Shown here one piece after another: positions 9,005 through 18,300 of a DNA stretch of 64,000 bases. The DNA is from Exiguobacterium sp. Helios. GTDB taxonomy: Bacteria; Bacillota; Bacilli; Exiguobacteriales; Exiguobacteriaceae. The position numbers and the translations under genes were made by a program. Numbering within the stretch: the first letter of the stretch is position 1; every line of letters starts with the position of its first letter. The stretch lies in contig NZ_CP053557.1 of the NCBI RefSeq assembly GCF_014524545.1, forward strand, positions 2,877,501 through 2,941,500, read 5' to 3'. The notes beneath the pieces were generated by a model. It did no database searches. It had not been told where the DNA came from and worked only from the letters and a program-made list of their open reading frames with translations.

Positions 9005-9020
9005 GATGTTCCTACTCTCT

Positions 9021-10589
9021 TCATTTCAGTAATCGAACTGCCCGATCCGCATCGAGTCGCCCGTATCCGTACGACGGGTCGTATCCTTTTGCGCCAAGAT
9101 CCTGTGCCGACTTCTTAAGGATTGCTTCCACTTCCGACGCTTTGATCGTCGGCTTCAGACTGTAGAGGAGACTCGCAACACCGACGACGTGCGGAGCTGC
9201 CATCGAGGTCCCACTCCAAAAAGCGGACTCACCGTCACTGAGATAACTCGGGATGTCTTGTCCCGGAGCGACTAAATCCAGTCCCTTGCCATAGTTTGAG
9301 AACGACGACCGTTTATCGAACCGGTTCGTCGATCCGACCGAAAACGCATACTGGGACCGGGCCGGATACGACAATTTACTTTGTCCTTCGTTCCCGGAAG
9401 CGACAATGACGAGAACCCCTTTTTTCTTCGCATAGGCGAGGGCGTCTTCAATTGCCCGGGATGAGAACCCACCGCCGATACTGATATTGATGACTTTGGC
9501 TTTTTGTTTGACGGCATGTAAAATGCCTTTCGCGATATCCGAGTTCAACCCGTAGTTGTCTTCCCCGAGCACTTTAATCGGAATGATCGAAGCCTTTACA
9601 TTAATACCGGACATACCGTACGTATTGTTACTGTTCGCCGCAATGATACCGGCGACATGCGAGCCGTGCCCATGATCATCAATCGCGACTTGCCGGCGGT
9701 TGACGAAATCGTAACCAAGATCCATCCGGACACGTCCGGCAAAGTCCGCGTACGTCGGATTGATGCCGGTATCGATGACCGCGACGAGCACCGTCGATTG
9801 TTTCTTCCCGGCAATCCGTTTCTTCATCGCATCGAAGTTGATATCGGCGCCTTTGACGCCACCGCGTTGCCCTGTATTGTTCAGTGACCACTGATACGAT
9901 TTGAAGACATCGCCTCCGAGTCCGTGCATGGAGCTGTCGAGCTCGACGTACGCGACACCACTCGCCTTCGCGAATTGCCGTTTCGCTGCTAGTGCCTGCA
10001 TGACCGTCCGGTACGTGAACTTGACGAGACCGAGGCCGGCATCAATTGTTTCGTGCTTCACGGCTGCCGTCTTCTCCGACAGTTGTTGTTTCTGGCTGCT
10101 CGTGCCTGTTATCTTGACGACGAGACTGCTCGACTTCGCGACCGTACCTGATTGTCCAATCGATTCCCGAAGCGGCTGCAACCGCTCAAGCTTAAACGGC
10201 ACGACAAACGCTGTATTTTTCTTCCCTTCGATTTCTATGTATTGACGACCACTCCAACTGAGCGGGAAGACGAGCGACTGATCCGTGACTTGATCATATC
10301 GTCCGTAAACCAGTTGTCGTTTGTAGTCGGATTGTGATTTATAAACGGTGACGGCTTCTGTCTCGTCGGCAGCAAATTTCAGATGGGTTCCGCCTGTCAG
10401 GTAGGTTTTCGTATCGAAATAAAATAATGCTTTTCCTTTACTGTCAAACTTGCCTTTGATATAGGCTTTCTTTGTTTTCGCGTCCAGCGTCGGTAATTTT
10501 TTGGCACCGGTTCCTGCTGCTTCTATTTGAGTCGGGATCATCGTCCCGAGAAGACCTGCTACTGTTAATCCTGCAATCCATTTTTTCAT
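9021..10589 (-). CDS. Secreted subtilisin-family serine protease (S8), operon copy
   Basis: This is an extracellular endopeptidase of 522 aa. A signal peptide comes first, followed by a beta-rich N-terminal domain (~45-145, containing PLSWSGRQYIEIEG), an I9-like propeptide (~150-225), then the catalytic domain. The triad is visible: Asp in AVIDTGINP, His in HGHGSHVAGI, Ser in SGTSMAAPHV, plus the oxyanion Asn in VASGNEG. RBS GAAGGAGTGAGG precedes the ATG. It heads the operon with the three small secreted paralogues and is a close paralogue of the subtilase at 10748-12358. Confidence 0.93.
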   Translation of the reverse strand: MKKWIAGLTVAGLLGTMIPTQIEAAGTGAKKLPTLDAKTKKAYIKGKFDSKGKALFYFDTKTYLTGGTHLKFAADETEAVTVYKSQSDYKRQLVYGRYDQVTDQSLVFPLSWSGRQYIEIEGKKNTAFVVPFKLERLQPLRESIGQSGTVAKSSSLVVKITGTSSQKQQLSEKTAAVKHETIDAGLGLVKFTYRTVMQALAAKRQFAKASGVAYVELDSSMHGLGGDVFKSYQWSLNNTGQRGGVKGADINFDAMKKRIAGKKQSTVLVAVIDTGINPTYADFAGRVRMDLGYDFVNRRQVAIDDHGHGSHVAGIIAANSNNTYGMSGINVKASIIPIKVLGEDNYGLNSDIAKGILHAVKQKAKVINISIGGGFSSRAIEDALAYAKKKGVLVIVASGNEGQSKLSYPARSQYAFSVGSTNRFDKRSSFSNYGKGLDLVAPGQDIPSYLSDGESAFWSGTSMAAPHVVGVASLLYSLKPTIKASEVEAILKKSAQDLGAKGYDPSYGYGRLDADRAVRLLK

Positions 10590-10707
10590 TTCCTCACTCC
10601 TTCATCCACCTTTTGACCTATAAAACCAGTATAATGGAAAATTTTACGCTAAACACCTAATTTTTACGTTTCGAGCAGATTTTTTTCTGTTTTCAAGTCA
10701 CTTCACA

Positions 10708-10745
10708 CAAAAGGTGGATCCGGCGTCAACCGGATCCACCTTTTG
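10708..10745 (-). terminator. Hairpin terminator after the second subtilase
   Basis: A perfect 15-bp inverted repeat (10708-10722 with 10731-10745, 8-nt loop) lies directly behind the subtilase stop. The minus-strand T-run is short (TTTT within the stem), so efficiency may be moderate. Confidence 0.75.
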
Positions 10746-10747
10746 TT

Positions 10748-12358
10748 TCATTTAATGTAACTCGTCGCCCGGTCAGCATTCAGACGACCGGAACCATAGG
10801 TCGTATCATATCCTTTCGAACCGAGGTCCTTCGCTGATTTTTTGAGGATACTTTCGACGTCCGCTGACTTGATCGTCGGCTTGAAACTGTACAAGACACT
10901 GGCGACAGCCGCGACATGCGGCGCTGCCATCGAAGTTCCGCTCGCAAAGGCGAGTTCTCCATCTGCGAGATAACTCGGAATCGAGACGCCGGGTGCAACG
11001 AGATCAAGTCCCGTTCCGTAGTTCGAGAAGGACGCTTTTTTATCCGTCCGGTCGGTCGCACCGACTGACAGTACATATTTCGAACGAGCCGGATAAGACA
11101 ATGCCTTTTTTCCAGCATTGCCGGAAGCGGCGACAATCAACACGTTTTTACTTTTCGCATAAGCCAGTGCCGACTCGACCGCCTTGGAAGAGGTATCGCC
11201 ACCGAGACTGAGGTTAATGACTTTGGCACCTTTTTTCACCGCATGATTGATTCCACTGACCAAGTCCGACGTATAGCCGGCACCGTTCTCATCGAGGACC
11301 TTGATCGGAATAATCGAGGCTTTGGCATTAATCCCTGTCATCCCATACGTATTGTCACTTCCGGCTGCAATGATACCGGCGACATGCGACCCATGCCCGT
11401 AATCATCCCACGCCGTCTTCGAACGGTTGACGAAATCATAACCAAGATCCATCCGGACTTTCCCGGCGAAATCGGCATAACTCGGATTGATACCGGAATC
11501 GATGACCGCAACGAGCGTTGTCGACTGTTTTTTCTTCGCAATCCGTTTCTGCATCGCCGTCAGACCGATATCCGCTCCTTTCAACCCTTTTTTCTGACCG
11601 GTGTTCAGGAGCGACCATTGATGATGCTTGAAAGCGTCCGTTCCGAACGCTTGAATCGGCGTATCATATTCGACGTAGGCCGTCGCACTCGACTGCTCAA
11701 ACTTTTGTTTCGCTAATTTCGTTTCCGCCGCTGAACGATACGTCAATTTTTCTAAACGCAATTCCGGAGCAAAAGCTTCGACAGACTTGGCACCAAGACT
11801 GCTGCTGCGTACCATACCCGCTTTTGTCTGGATGATAAGAGCCGTTGTCGTACTCGCTTTCGTTTTAACAGAGGAACTGCTCGTCGCATCAATCGGTTCG
11901 TAACGCGAGACACTGAACGGGACGGAATATCTATCGCCCGGGTAACCTTCTAAAATCAAGTACTGCCGTCCACTCCAGCTGAGCGGGAAATACATCGTCT
12001 CGTCGTTACGCTGGAAATAACGATTGTAGACGCGTCCCGCATCAATGTCTGCCTTACTCGTAAACATCGTGCCGTAGACATCCCAATCCAGTTCAAATTC
12101 AAGATGAGTTCCGTCCTGAACAAAGTCTTTGGCGTCCATGTACCAGATAGCAAATCCGTCTTCATCAAATCGTCCTTTCATCGGTGTTCCGGCATAACTG
12201 CCATGGAATGTCGGTAACGTTTTTGCTTGATTGATTTGTTTTGCACTGACAGTTTTTTGTGTTGTACCAGCAATTTTTTGTTGCGCGACGGCTTCCCCGT
12301 TTACGCTGAGTCCCATGAACAAACTCGCGGCAAGACTTCCTGCAATGATTTTTTTCAT
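10748..12358 (-). CDS. Secreted subtilisin-family serine protease (S8), stand-alone copy
   Basis: This 536-aa secreted protease has the same architecture as the 9021-10589 protein: signal peptide, beta-rich N-terminal domain with PLSWSGRQYLILEG, propeptide, and S8 domain with AVIDSGINP (Asp), HGHGSHVAGI (His), ASGNAG (oxyanion Asn) and SGTSMAAPHV (Ser). The catalytic domains are nearly collinear, so the pair arose by tandem duplication. RBS GGGGTGAAGGA precedes the ATG. It has its own upstream gap and terminator and so is a separate transcription unit. Confidence 0.93.
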   Translation of the reverse strand: MKKIIAGSLAASLFMGLSVNGEAVAQQKIAGTTQKTVSAKQINQAKTLPTFHGSYAGTPMKGRFDEDGFAIWYMDAKDFVQDGTHLEFELDWDVYGTMFTSKADIDAGRVYNRYFQRNDETMYFPLSWSGRQYLILEGYPGDRYSVPFSVSRYEPIDATSSSSVKTKASTTTALIIQTKAGMVRSSSLGAKSVEAFAPELRLEKLTYRSAAETKLAKQKFEQSSATAYVEYDTPIQAFGTDAFKHHQWSLLNTGQKKGLKGADIGLTAMQKRIAKKKQSTTLVAVIDSGINPSYADFAGKVRMDLGYDFVNRSKTAWDDYGHGSHVAGIIAAGSDNTYGMTGINAKASIIPIKVLDENGAGYTSDLVSGINHAVKKGAKVINLSLGGDTSSKAVESALAYAKSKNVLIVAASGNAGKKALSYPARSKYVLSVGATDRTDKKASFSNYGTGLDLVAPGVSIPSYLADGELAFASGTSMAAPHVAAVASVLYSFKPTIKSADVESILKKSAKDLGSKGYDTTYGSGRLNADRATSYIK

Positions 12359-12465
12359 TCCTTCACCCCTTCAATTGTCTTAGGTCCATACACCTATATA
12401 CCCGTTAATTTTGGAATAATGTGGAATATTAAAAATCATTTACCTGATTCCTTTATTTTTGGAAT

Positions 12466-12499
12466 AAAAATATCCACCACCTCAATAGGTGATGGATAT
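12466..12499 (-). terminator. Terminator after the GtfC-like gene
   Basis: A 13-bp stem with one mismatch, loop CAAT, is followed by TTTTTA on the minus strand. Confidence 0.8.
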
Positions 12500-12504
12500 T
12501 CGCT

Positions 12505-15186
12505 TTACTTCACGATGACTTTGAAGGTTTTAACGACCTTGTAATTTCCGACAGTCGTATAGGTAACGCGAATTGATGTTGTTCCTTTAGTGACTGCTTT
12601 AACTTGTCCTTTTGTGTTCACCGTCGCGATTTTTTTATTGAGCGACGCATAGCTGACAGATTTGATTTTATCGGTTGCTGACGCATAAATGATTGTCATT
12701 GTTTGACCTTTTTTCAATGTTTTTTGCGTAGCTTTCAGCTTCACTTCATTGACTTTCGTTTCGATCGGCAATGTAGTCGTCAGGACGAAACCGTCTTTTA
12801 ATGTCACGGTTGCCGTCACAGTCGTCTTGCCTGATGCTTTACCAACGAGACGTCCCGTTGTATCAACTGTTGCTTTTGACGTGTCCGCTACTTGATAACG
12901 AATCGATGACACAGTAGATGATGTATGTGAGACTTTTGTTTTCAGGTTGATACCTTTTCCTTGATAGACACTTGCTTTCTCGATTGTTGCTGTCGGTGCT
13001 TTTGTTGTTTGCGGAACGAAGACACCGAGGTATCCATTTACTTCTGCCGTTCTCATCCCTTTAACTGGAACGGTCAGGATTCCGTTTTTGTCTGTGACAA
13101 GTTTTGTTTGGTTTACACCACTAGCATCGACAAAGACCTGGTTCGTATGTTGTTTTCCCATATCGACTTTGATTGTCGTGTTAAGTGCTGATTTCTTCCC
13201 GATGACTGTCGCAACACCTGTGTTACGGTCTTTACCGAGTCGGACACTTGAAATCAAATGACTGCCGGCAACTTTTGAAGTGTTCGTCGTATGATACGCC
13301 ACTTTCTGTGCACCGTATGCATATTGTTTACGGACTTTCAATAAGTTTGTGATTTCATCATAGTATGGCGTTTGCTTAGACATATATGAAGTATCCGTCT
13401 GATACAAGTCACCATAGTAAACAGTCGGGACCGTATCTTTGTTCGTCAGCAAGAACGCATATTGTGAGACGACGTTATCCACTGAATACTTTTTCTTTGT
13501 GCTTGCGAGTTCTGCATTGTAGATTGCGAGTGCTTTCTTTTCTGTATCTTTATCGTACATTTTTTCAAACGATTTCGGCTCTTCGCCTGCTTTGTACTGA
13601 ATACCTGTTTTGATGCCGTACAGATCGAGCATGATCTGGTTGACGCGGTTCTTCTCTTGATCGTGGTTATTAACGAATGACCAGTTAGCTGATACATCTG
13701 TTGCACCAGTCGCTGAACGATTAACAGTTGAACCTGTCACGATGGCACTTAAGGGACGTTTTGACGCTTCATTTCCAAGGGCATTCCGCATCGTGAAGTA
13801 AAGTGGTGAGTCCATGATCAGCTGCTCATCGTTATTTGCCTTCATGTATGCTTTTTGCTCTGACTTATAGCTCTCGATGTAGCTTAAATGCTCTTTTTTA
13901 CCAAAGTGTTCTTTTGCGACTTCTGCTTCCGCTTTTAAAATCGCCGTATCGTAGTGTGACGCTGCATCGATCCGGAAGCCGTCGAACTTGTATGTTTCAA
14001 GCATCCACTTCATCCAGTTCTTTTGTTCTTTGATGACTTCTGTGTTCGAGTTGGCTAAGTCTACGCCAAGTAAGAACTCATCGTTATTCGTCATCGTCTT
14101 GTTATAGGCTTGAAGCGGGAATCCTGTTTCATCTACGAAGAGGAACTGATCTTCGATATCGATGCCCGAGTTATCGTTTTGATACGAACGTTCTTCTGTT
14201 CCGTATCCGTAAGTTGCTTGTGTCTTCATGTATTCTTCCGTCAACTTCGCAATCGTTCCATTGTCCGCTGACGCGAGGAGTGCTTCTTTTGTCTCGAAAC
14301 CATTTTCTTTCATATAAGCAAGGTAACCCGGATCCTTCGCGTATTGCGATAACATCGGTTTCCAGTTCTGCGGTGAAACTTCATACCAACCGTCAGCCGC
14401 GAGATAAGTATCGACGACATTCAAGTTTTGAGTTTTAGACGCTTCAATCAACCATTCAGGTAAATAGTTTTTCTCATTCTCCGGTCCAAAGTAACGGTAC
14501 GGTTTACCGTCTTTGTCCGTCATGACACGTCCTGTACCTTGACCTTGAAGCGATGTTCCGTTTAAGAAGGTTTTGTTCCACTCTTTGAGGTACCCGTATT
14601 TCTCTTGTCCCTGTCCGCCACCTTTTGTATAGGCGAGGTAAGGTGTCGCGAGCGTTTTTGTTGTCTGTCCGCCCGTGTATGGATTCGTGAATAACTCACC
14701 TGAGCTTGTCGCACGACGTACGAAAACAGCTTCCCGCTTGTTTAATCCAAGCATCTGGTTTGGAACCAAGTCCATTTGAACTTTGATGTTGTCATCATGC
14801 AACATGTCGACCATCATCTCGAGATGACTGGCTTTACCGTATTTCGTCGCCGTTGTCCCGCCTGGTCCTTGTGGGAATTCACCTAAGTCATACCGATCGG
14901 CAATAGCATACCCTTCCATGTAACGCGCCATATCAAACGAACGATACGCAGGCGGCATCCATACATCTGTTACTCCCCATGAGTTTAACAGGTCACCTTT
15001 TTTAGCAAGAGTCCGGTACATATTGCTGTCATATGGTTGGTAGAGGCTGAAGCTCTGGAAGATGACATGGTTATCCAATTTCTCACCTGACGTATAAGCT
15101 GCTGCTTGTTTTGGTGCTACACCGAAGCTACTTGTTGCTACGAGGGTAGCAAGCAGTCCAGCCGATACTTTTTTGGTATTCTTCAT
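12505..15186 (-). CDS. gtfC: GtfC-type (GH70) 4,6-alpha-glucanotransferase with C-terminal Ig-like domains
   Basis: This secreted alpha-transglycosylase of the GH13/GH70 clan is 893 aa from the ATG. Counting from it, the nucleophile is D407 (GFRIDAASHYD), the acid/base is E438 (LSYIESYK) and the third Asp is D509 (FVNNHDQEKN); motif I reads QMDLVPNQML. The barrel is in non-permuted (GH13-like) order, and about 160 C-terminal residues form two Big2 Ig-like domains. I recognise this combination from the Exiguobacterium sibiricum GtfC enzyme, which turns starch alpha-1,4 chains into products with alpha-1,6 linkages. A plain alpha-amylase is the alternative. TTG at 15189 is a possible start, but the ATG has RBS AAAGGGGA. 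Confidence 0.85.
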   Translation of the reverse strand: MKNTKKVSAGLLATLVATSSFGVAPKQAAAYTSGEKLDNHVIFQSFSLYQPYDSNMYRTLAKKGDLLNSWGVTDVWMPPAYRSFDMARYMEGYAIADRYDLGEFPQGPGGTTATKYGKASHLEMMVDMLHDDNIKVQMDLVPNQMLGLNKREAVFVRRATSSGELFTNPYTGGQTTKTLATPYLAYTKGGGQGQEKYGYLKEWNKTFLNGTSLQGQGTGRVMTDKDGKPYRYFGPENEKNYLPEWLIEASKTQNLNVVDTYLAADGWYEVSPQNWKPMLSQYAKDPGYLAYMKENGFETKEALLASADNGTIAKLTEEYMKTQATYGYGTEERSYQNDNSGIDIEDQFLFVDETGFPLQAYNKTMTNNDEFLLGVDLANSNTEVIKEQKNWMKWMLETYKFDGFRIDAASHYDTAILKAEAEVAKEHFGKKEHLSYIESYKSEQKAYMKANNDEQLIMDSPLYFTMRNALGNEASKRPLSAIVTGSTVNRSATGATDVSANWSFVNNHDQEKNRVNQIMLDLYGIKTGIQYKAGEEPKSFEKMYDKDTEKKALAIYNAELASTKKKYSVDNVVSQYAFLLTNKDTVPTVYYGDLYQTDTSYMSKQTPYYDEITNLLKVRKQYAYGAQKVAYHTTNTSKVAGSHLISSVRLGKDRNTGVATVIGKKSALNTTIKVDMGKQHTNQVFVDASGVNQTKLVTDKNGILTVPVKGMRTAEVNGYLGVFVPQTTKAPTATIEKASVYQGKGINLKTKVSHTSSTVSSIRYQVADTSKATVDTTGRLVGKASGKTTVTATVTLKDGFVLTTTLPIETKVNEVKLKATQKTLKKGQTMTIIYASATDKIKSVSYASLNKKIATVNTKGQVKAVTKGTTSIRVTYTTVGNYKVVKTFKVIVK

Positions 15187-15324
15187 CAATATAAGTCCCC
15201 TTTATTATCTGTATTTAATTGATTATTTTTTCCTTTAATTACTAAACAACATCACATAATTTAACATCTTTCTTTCAAGATAACACCTTCTATTTTTCAA
15301 AAAAAGTCAATAGATTTAACAAAA

Positions 15325-15338
15325 TGCAATCGATTGCA
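15325..15338. promoter_or_regulatory. LacI/MalR-type palindromic operator upstream of gtfC
   Basis: TGCAATCGATTGCA is a perfect 14-bp palindrome with the central CG typical of LacI-family operators (MalR-like CGCAANCGNTTGCG pattern). It lies about 140 bp upstream of gtfC in the gap after the S-layer gene terminator. Confidence 0.55.
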
Positions 15339-15349
15339 CTAATTGTCAT

Positions 15350-15391
15350 AAAAAAGAACACCTTCCATCCATTTCCGGACGAAAGGTGTTC
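15350..15391 (-). terminator. Terminator after the S-layer-like gene
   Basis: A 9-bp stem GAACACCTT/AAGGTGTTC encloses an 18-nt loop and is followed by a CTTTTTTA run on the minus strand. Confidence 0.8.
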
Positions 15392-15398
15392 GAGGGAA

Positions 15399-18300
15399 TT
15401 AGTTTAATCCGAGAAGAACTGCTTTCTCGTAACCGCCAGTCAAGACTGAGTTGTCGTATGACTGAAGATCTTTGTTGACGACAATGACGTTCGACAACGT
15501 TTTGAGTGTACCAGCCGGGACTTTGATTTTAACGATATCAAGTCCGTTCGATACGATGTCATCTGAGTCAGCAAGCGAGATACTTGTTCCGACCGGAAGT
15601 GATTTTCCGTTCAGGATGTAGTTCGCTGTGCTTGTCGCATCGTACATACCAGAGTATTGAACGCCCTCTGTGAACTTGATGCGGATGACGTCTTTCTCGT
15701 TTTTCTCGTTCGCTGATACTTTAACGATTTCGAACGGTGTCAAGACTGGTTTAACAGGCGTTTTCATGAGTTTGAAGTCATGTGTCGCTGTTGCAACCGT
15801 GTTACCGACATCATCAGACAATGATTTGACGACGACTTTCCAGTCTTCGCCGTACCCTTCCATGTCGACGAGTTTTTGCAGGCTCTCGTTTGCTTTGACT
15901 TGGAAGTTTTTGTCCGTTGTATCCGTGTACTTGACGACAGATCCGTCGATTGTAACGATTTTTCCATCTTTGTTCTTACCGATGAATTCAACTGTCGTTT
16001 TCGGAGGCAAGACGATACCGTCCGCATTGATCAGTGGCGTGTTGTACTCATCGAGGTCACGGATTTTCACCGGCTCGCTCATCATGACAACGAAGTCGTT
16101 TGTCATTGGTACGCGGTCGATCGTGTTGATTTCAGCACTCTTCAGGTCCGGCGTGTTGAGCGGCGATCCTTCATAGCTGAGGTCAAGGATTAACGCGTCG
16201 TTCTTCTCACCGTTCGCTTCGGCCTGGATGGCACCTTTTTCGAGCGTGATGCGGAACTTATCGTTGTAGTAGTTTTCTTTCGTGTTGACTGTATCGTAGA
16301 TTTCCGTCCAGTCTTTCATCAACTCGATGACAGCTTCGCCCGTCTCTTTGTTGTAAGACGTGACATTGACATACTTGCTGAAGTCTTCGTATTTCTTCGT
16401 GTTCGAGTTGTAACGCTCAAACTTCAGTTCGTTATCAAGCAATGCAAGGATATTCGAATTTTTGAGGCCTTTGCTGAACATCACGCGGAATTGTTCAGGT
16501 GATTCAACGACAACGCCAGCTGTCGGTTTGACTGTATCTGCCGCAACTGTGAAGTCGAGGTTTTGTGTCGTTCCGATGTTGCTTTCATCTGAAAGTGCTG
16601 CGAAGTCCATTGTATCCCAGACTTGAAGTGAGTGTTTGCCTGCTGCGAAGTAGCCTTCTTTGACGCCCGGATAATCATCATTCAACATGATGCGGACTGT
16701 ATCGCGACGGTCGACACCTGTTTTGTTATCAAATCCGTAATGGATGACTTTGAAGTACTTCTCTCCGTATTGTCCGTCGATTTTGAATTTCGCAGAATCA
16801 ACCGCTTCAGAGAATTTCACTTCGAGTTGGTTCAGACCGACTGCTTTAACAGACGTTACTTCAGCCGGACGGGCATCCGTCAATTTGAAGCTTGCTTTTG
16901 ATTTCACTTCTGTATCCGTGCTGCTCGTGATTTTCGCTGTCAATTTGACGACTGCGTTGTCCTGGAGTGGTGTTTCTTTGTCCAAGATCAATTCGAACGC
17001 TTTTGGATTCGAAGGAATCGCTTTGACACCGATAACACGTTTCATGCCATCGAATTGTTCGATTTGGATGTTGTCGTTTGCCAAGTAATCTTCTTCGTGA
17101 AGACCTGGGTAGACTTTATCGAGTCCAAACGATTTGAGTAAGAGTTCACGTGAAACAGCTTTATCAAGGAAGACCGTGACACGATCTGCCTGATTCGATT
17201 CAGCTGCCAGGACGTTGATCATCTCGATCGGTGCTGGCGTGACAGCGATTGTGCTGAATTTGACTTTCGTCTCTCCAGAAATCTTACCGATGAGGTTTTT
17301 GTAGTCGCCTGCTGCTGTTTCGATGATTTCTGCACGGATCATAGCTTCGAGATCTGTGTTGCTGAACTCTGAAGTGAGGATGACCGTTGCTTTTCCGTCC
17401 TGGATTGTCACGCGGTCTTTCGCCAGGGCACCGAATGATGTTGATAATTTCAAGACGATATCGTCTGCATTTTTATCGACTTCACCAGTTGCTTTGTCTT
17501 TGAGTAAGAACGTGACTTCTGTGTTGTCGGCACCGTTTGCGACGATTGTCGACGCTTTTGGTGAGACTTCAAGCATCCAGAGGTTTTCAACGCCTTGTGT
17601 CATGAAACTCATTGAACCGAGGTCACGAGCGACGCCGCCGATCATGATGCCTTTCGCTTCCACTGTGTAGTCTTTATCGTACTCAAGACCTGACACGTCA
17701 AGGAGTGCTGATTTTTTATCCGGGCTGAGGGTAACAGCTGTCACTGTTCCGCCTGCGATTTTGAAGTTTTCGACTGAAGCGCTATCAACCGCGCGTGAGA
17801 ACGAGACTTCCACTTTTTTGTTGCCGATTGCTTTTGCTGACGTCAACATCGTGTTCGCTACCGTGAAGTCCATTGCTGCTGATTTCACATCGCCGATTTT
17901 CACGACATAGCTGTGTGTACCTTCAGGAATTCCGCCTTTCGAAGCCATGAATTTCCCTTTTGAAAGCGTCCCTTTGACGACGATTGGTGCTTTGGACATA
18001 TCTTTACCTGGGTAAATTAAGAGTTCTGTCATTGCGCCTGCCGCTGCGTACATGACGTCTGCTTTAACAGAAAGTGTCTGATCATCGACGCTTCCCATGA
18101 CGTTCATGATATTCGCTGCTTTGACTTCATAGTTGATTGAACCTGTCACGACAGAGTTCGCACCTTTGTATGAGTAAGCAAGCTTATACTTGCCTGCTTT
18201 TGATGTGTTTGGTGTTTTCAGGTTGAATTTGCTGATCGGGCGTTTAACGATGATACCTGATTTGTAACGGATGCTGATTGTGCTTGGAAGAACAACTTTT

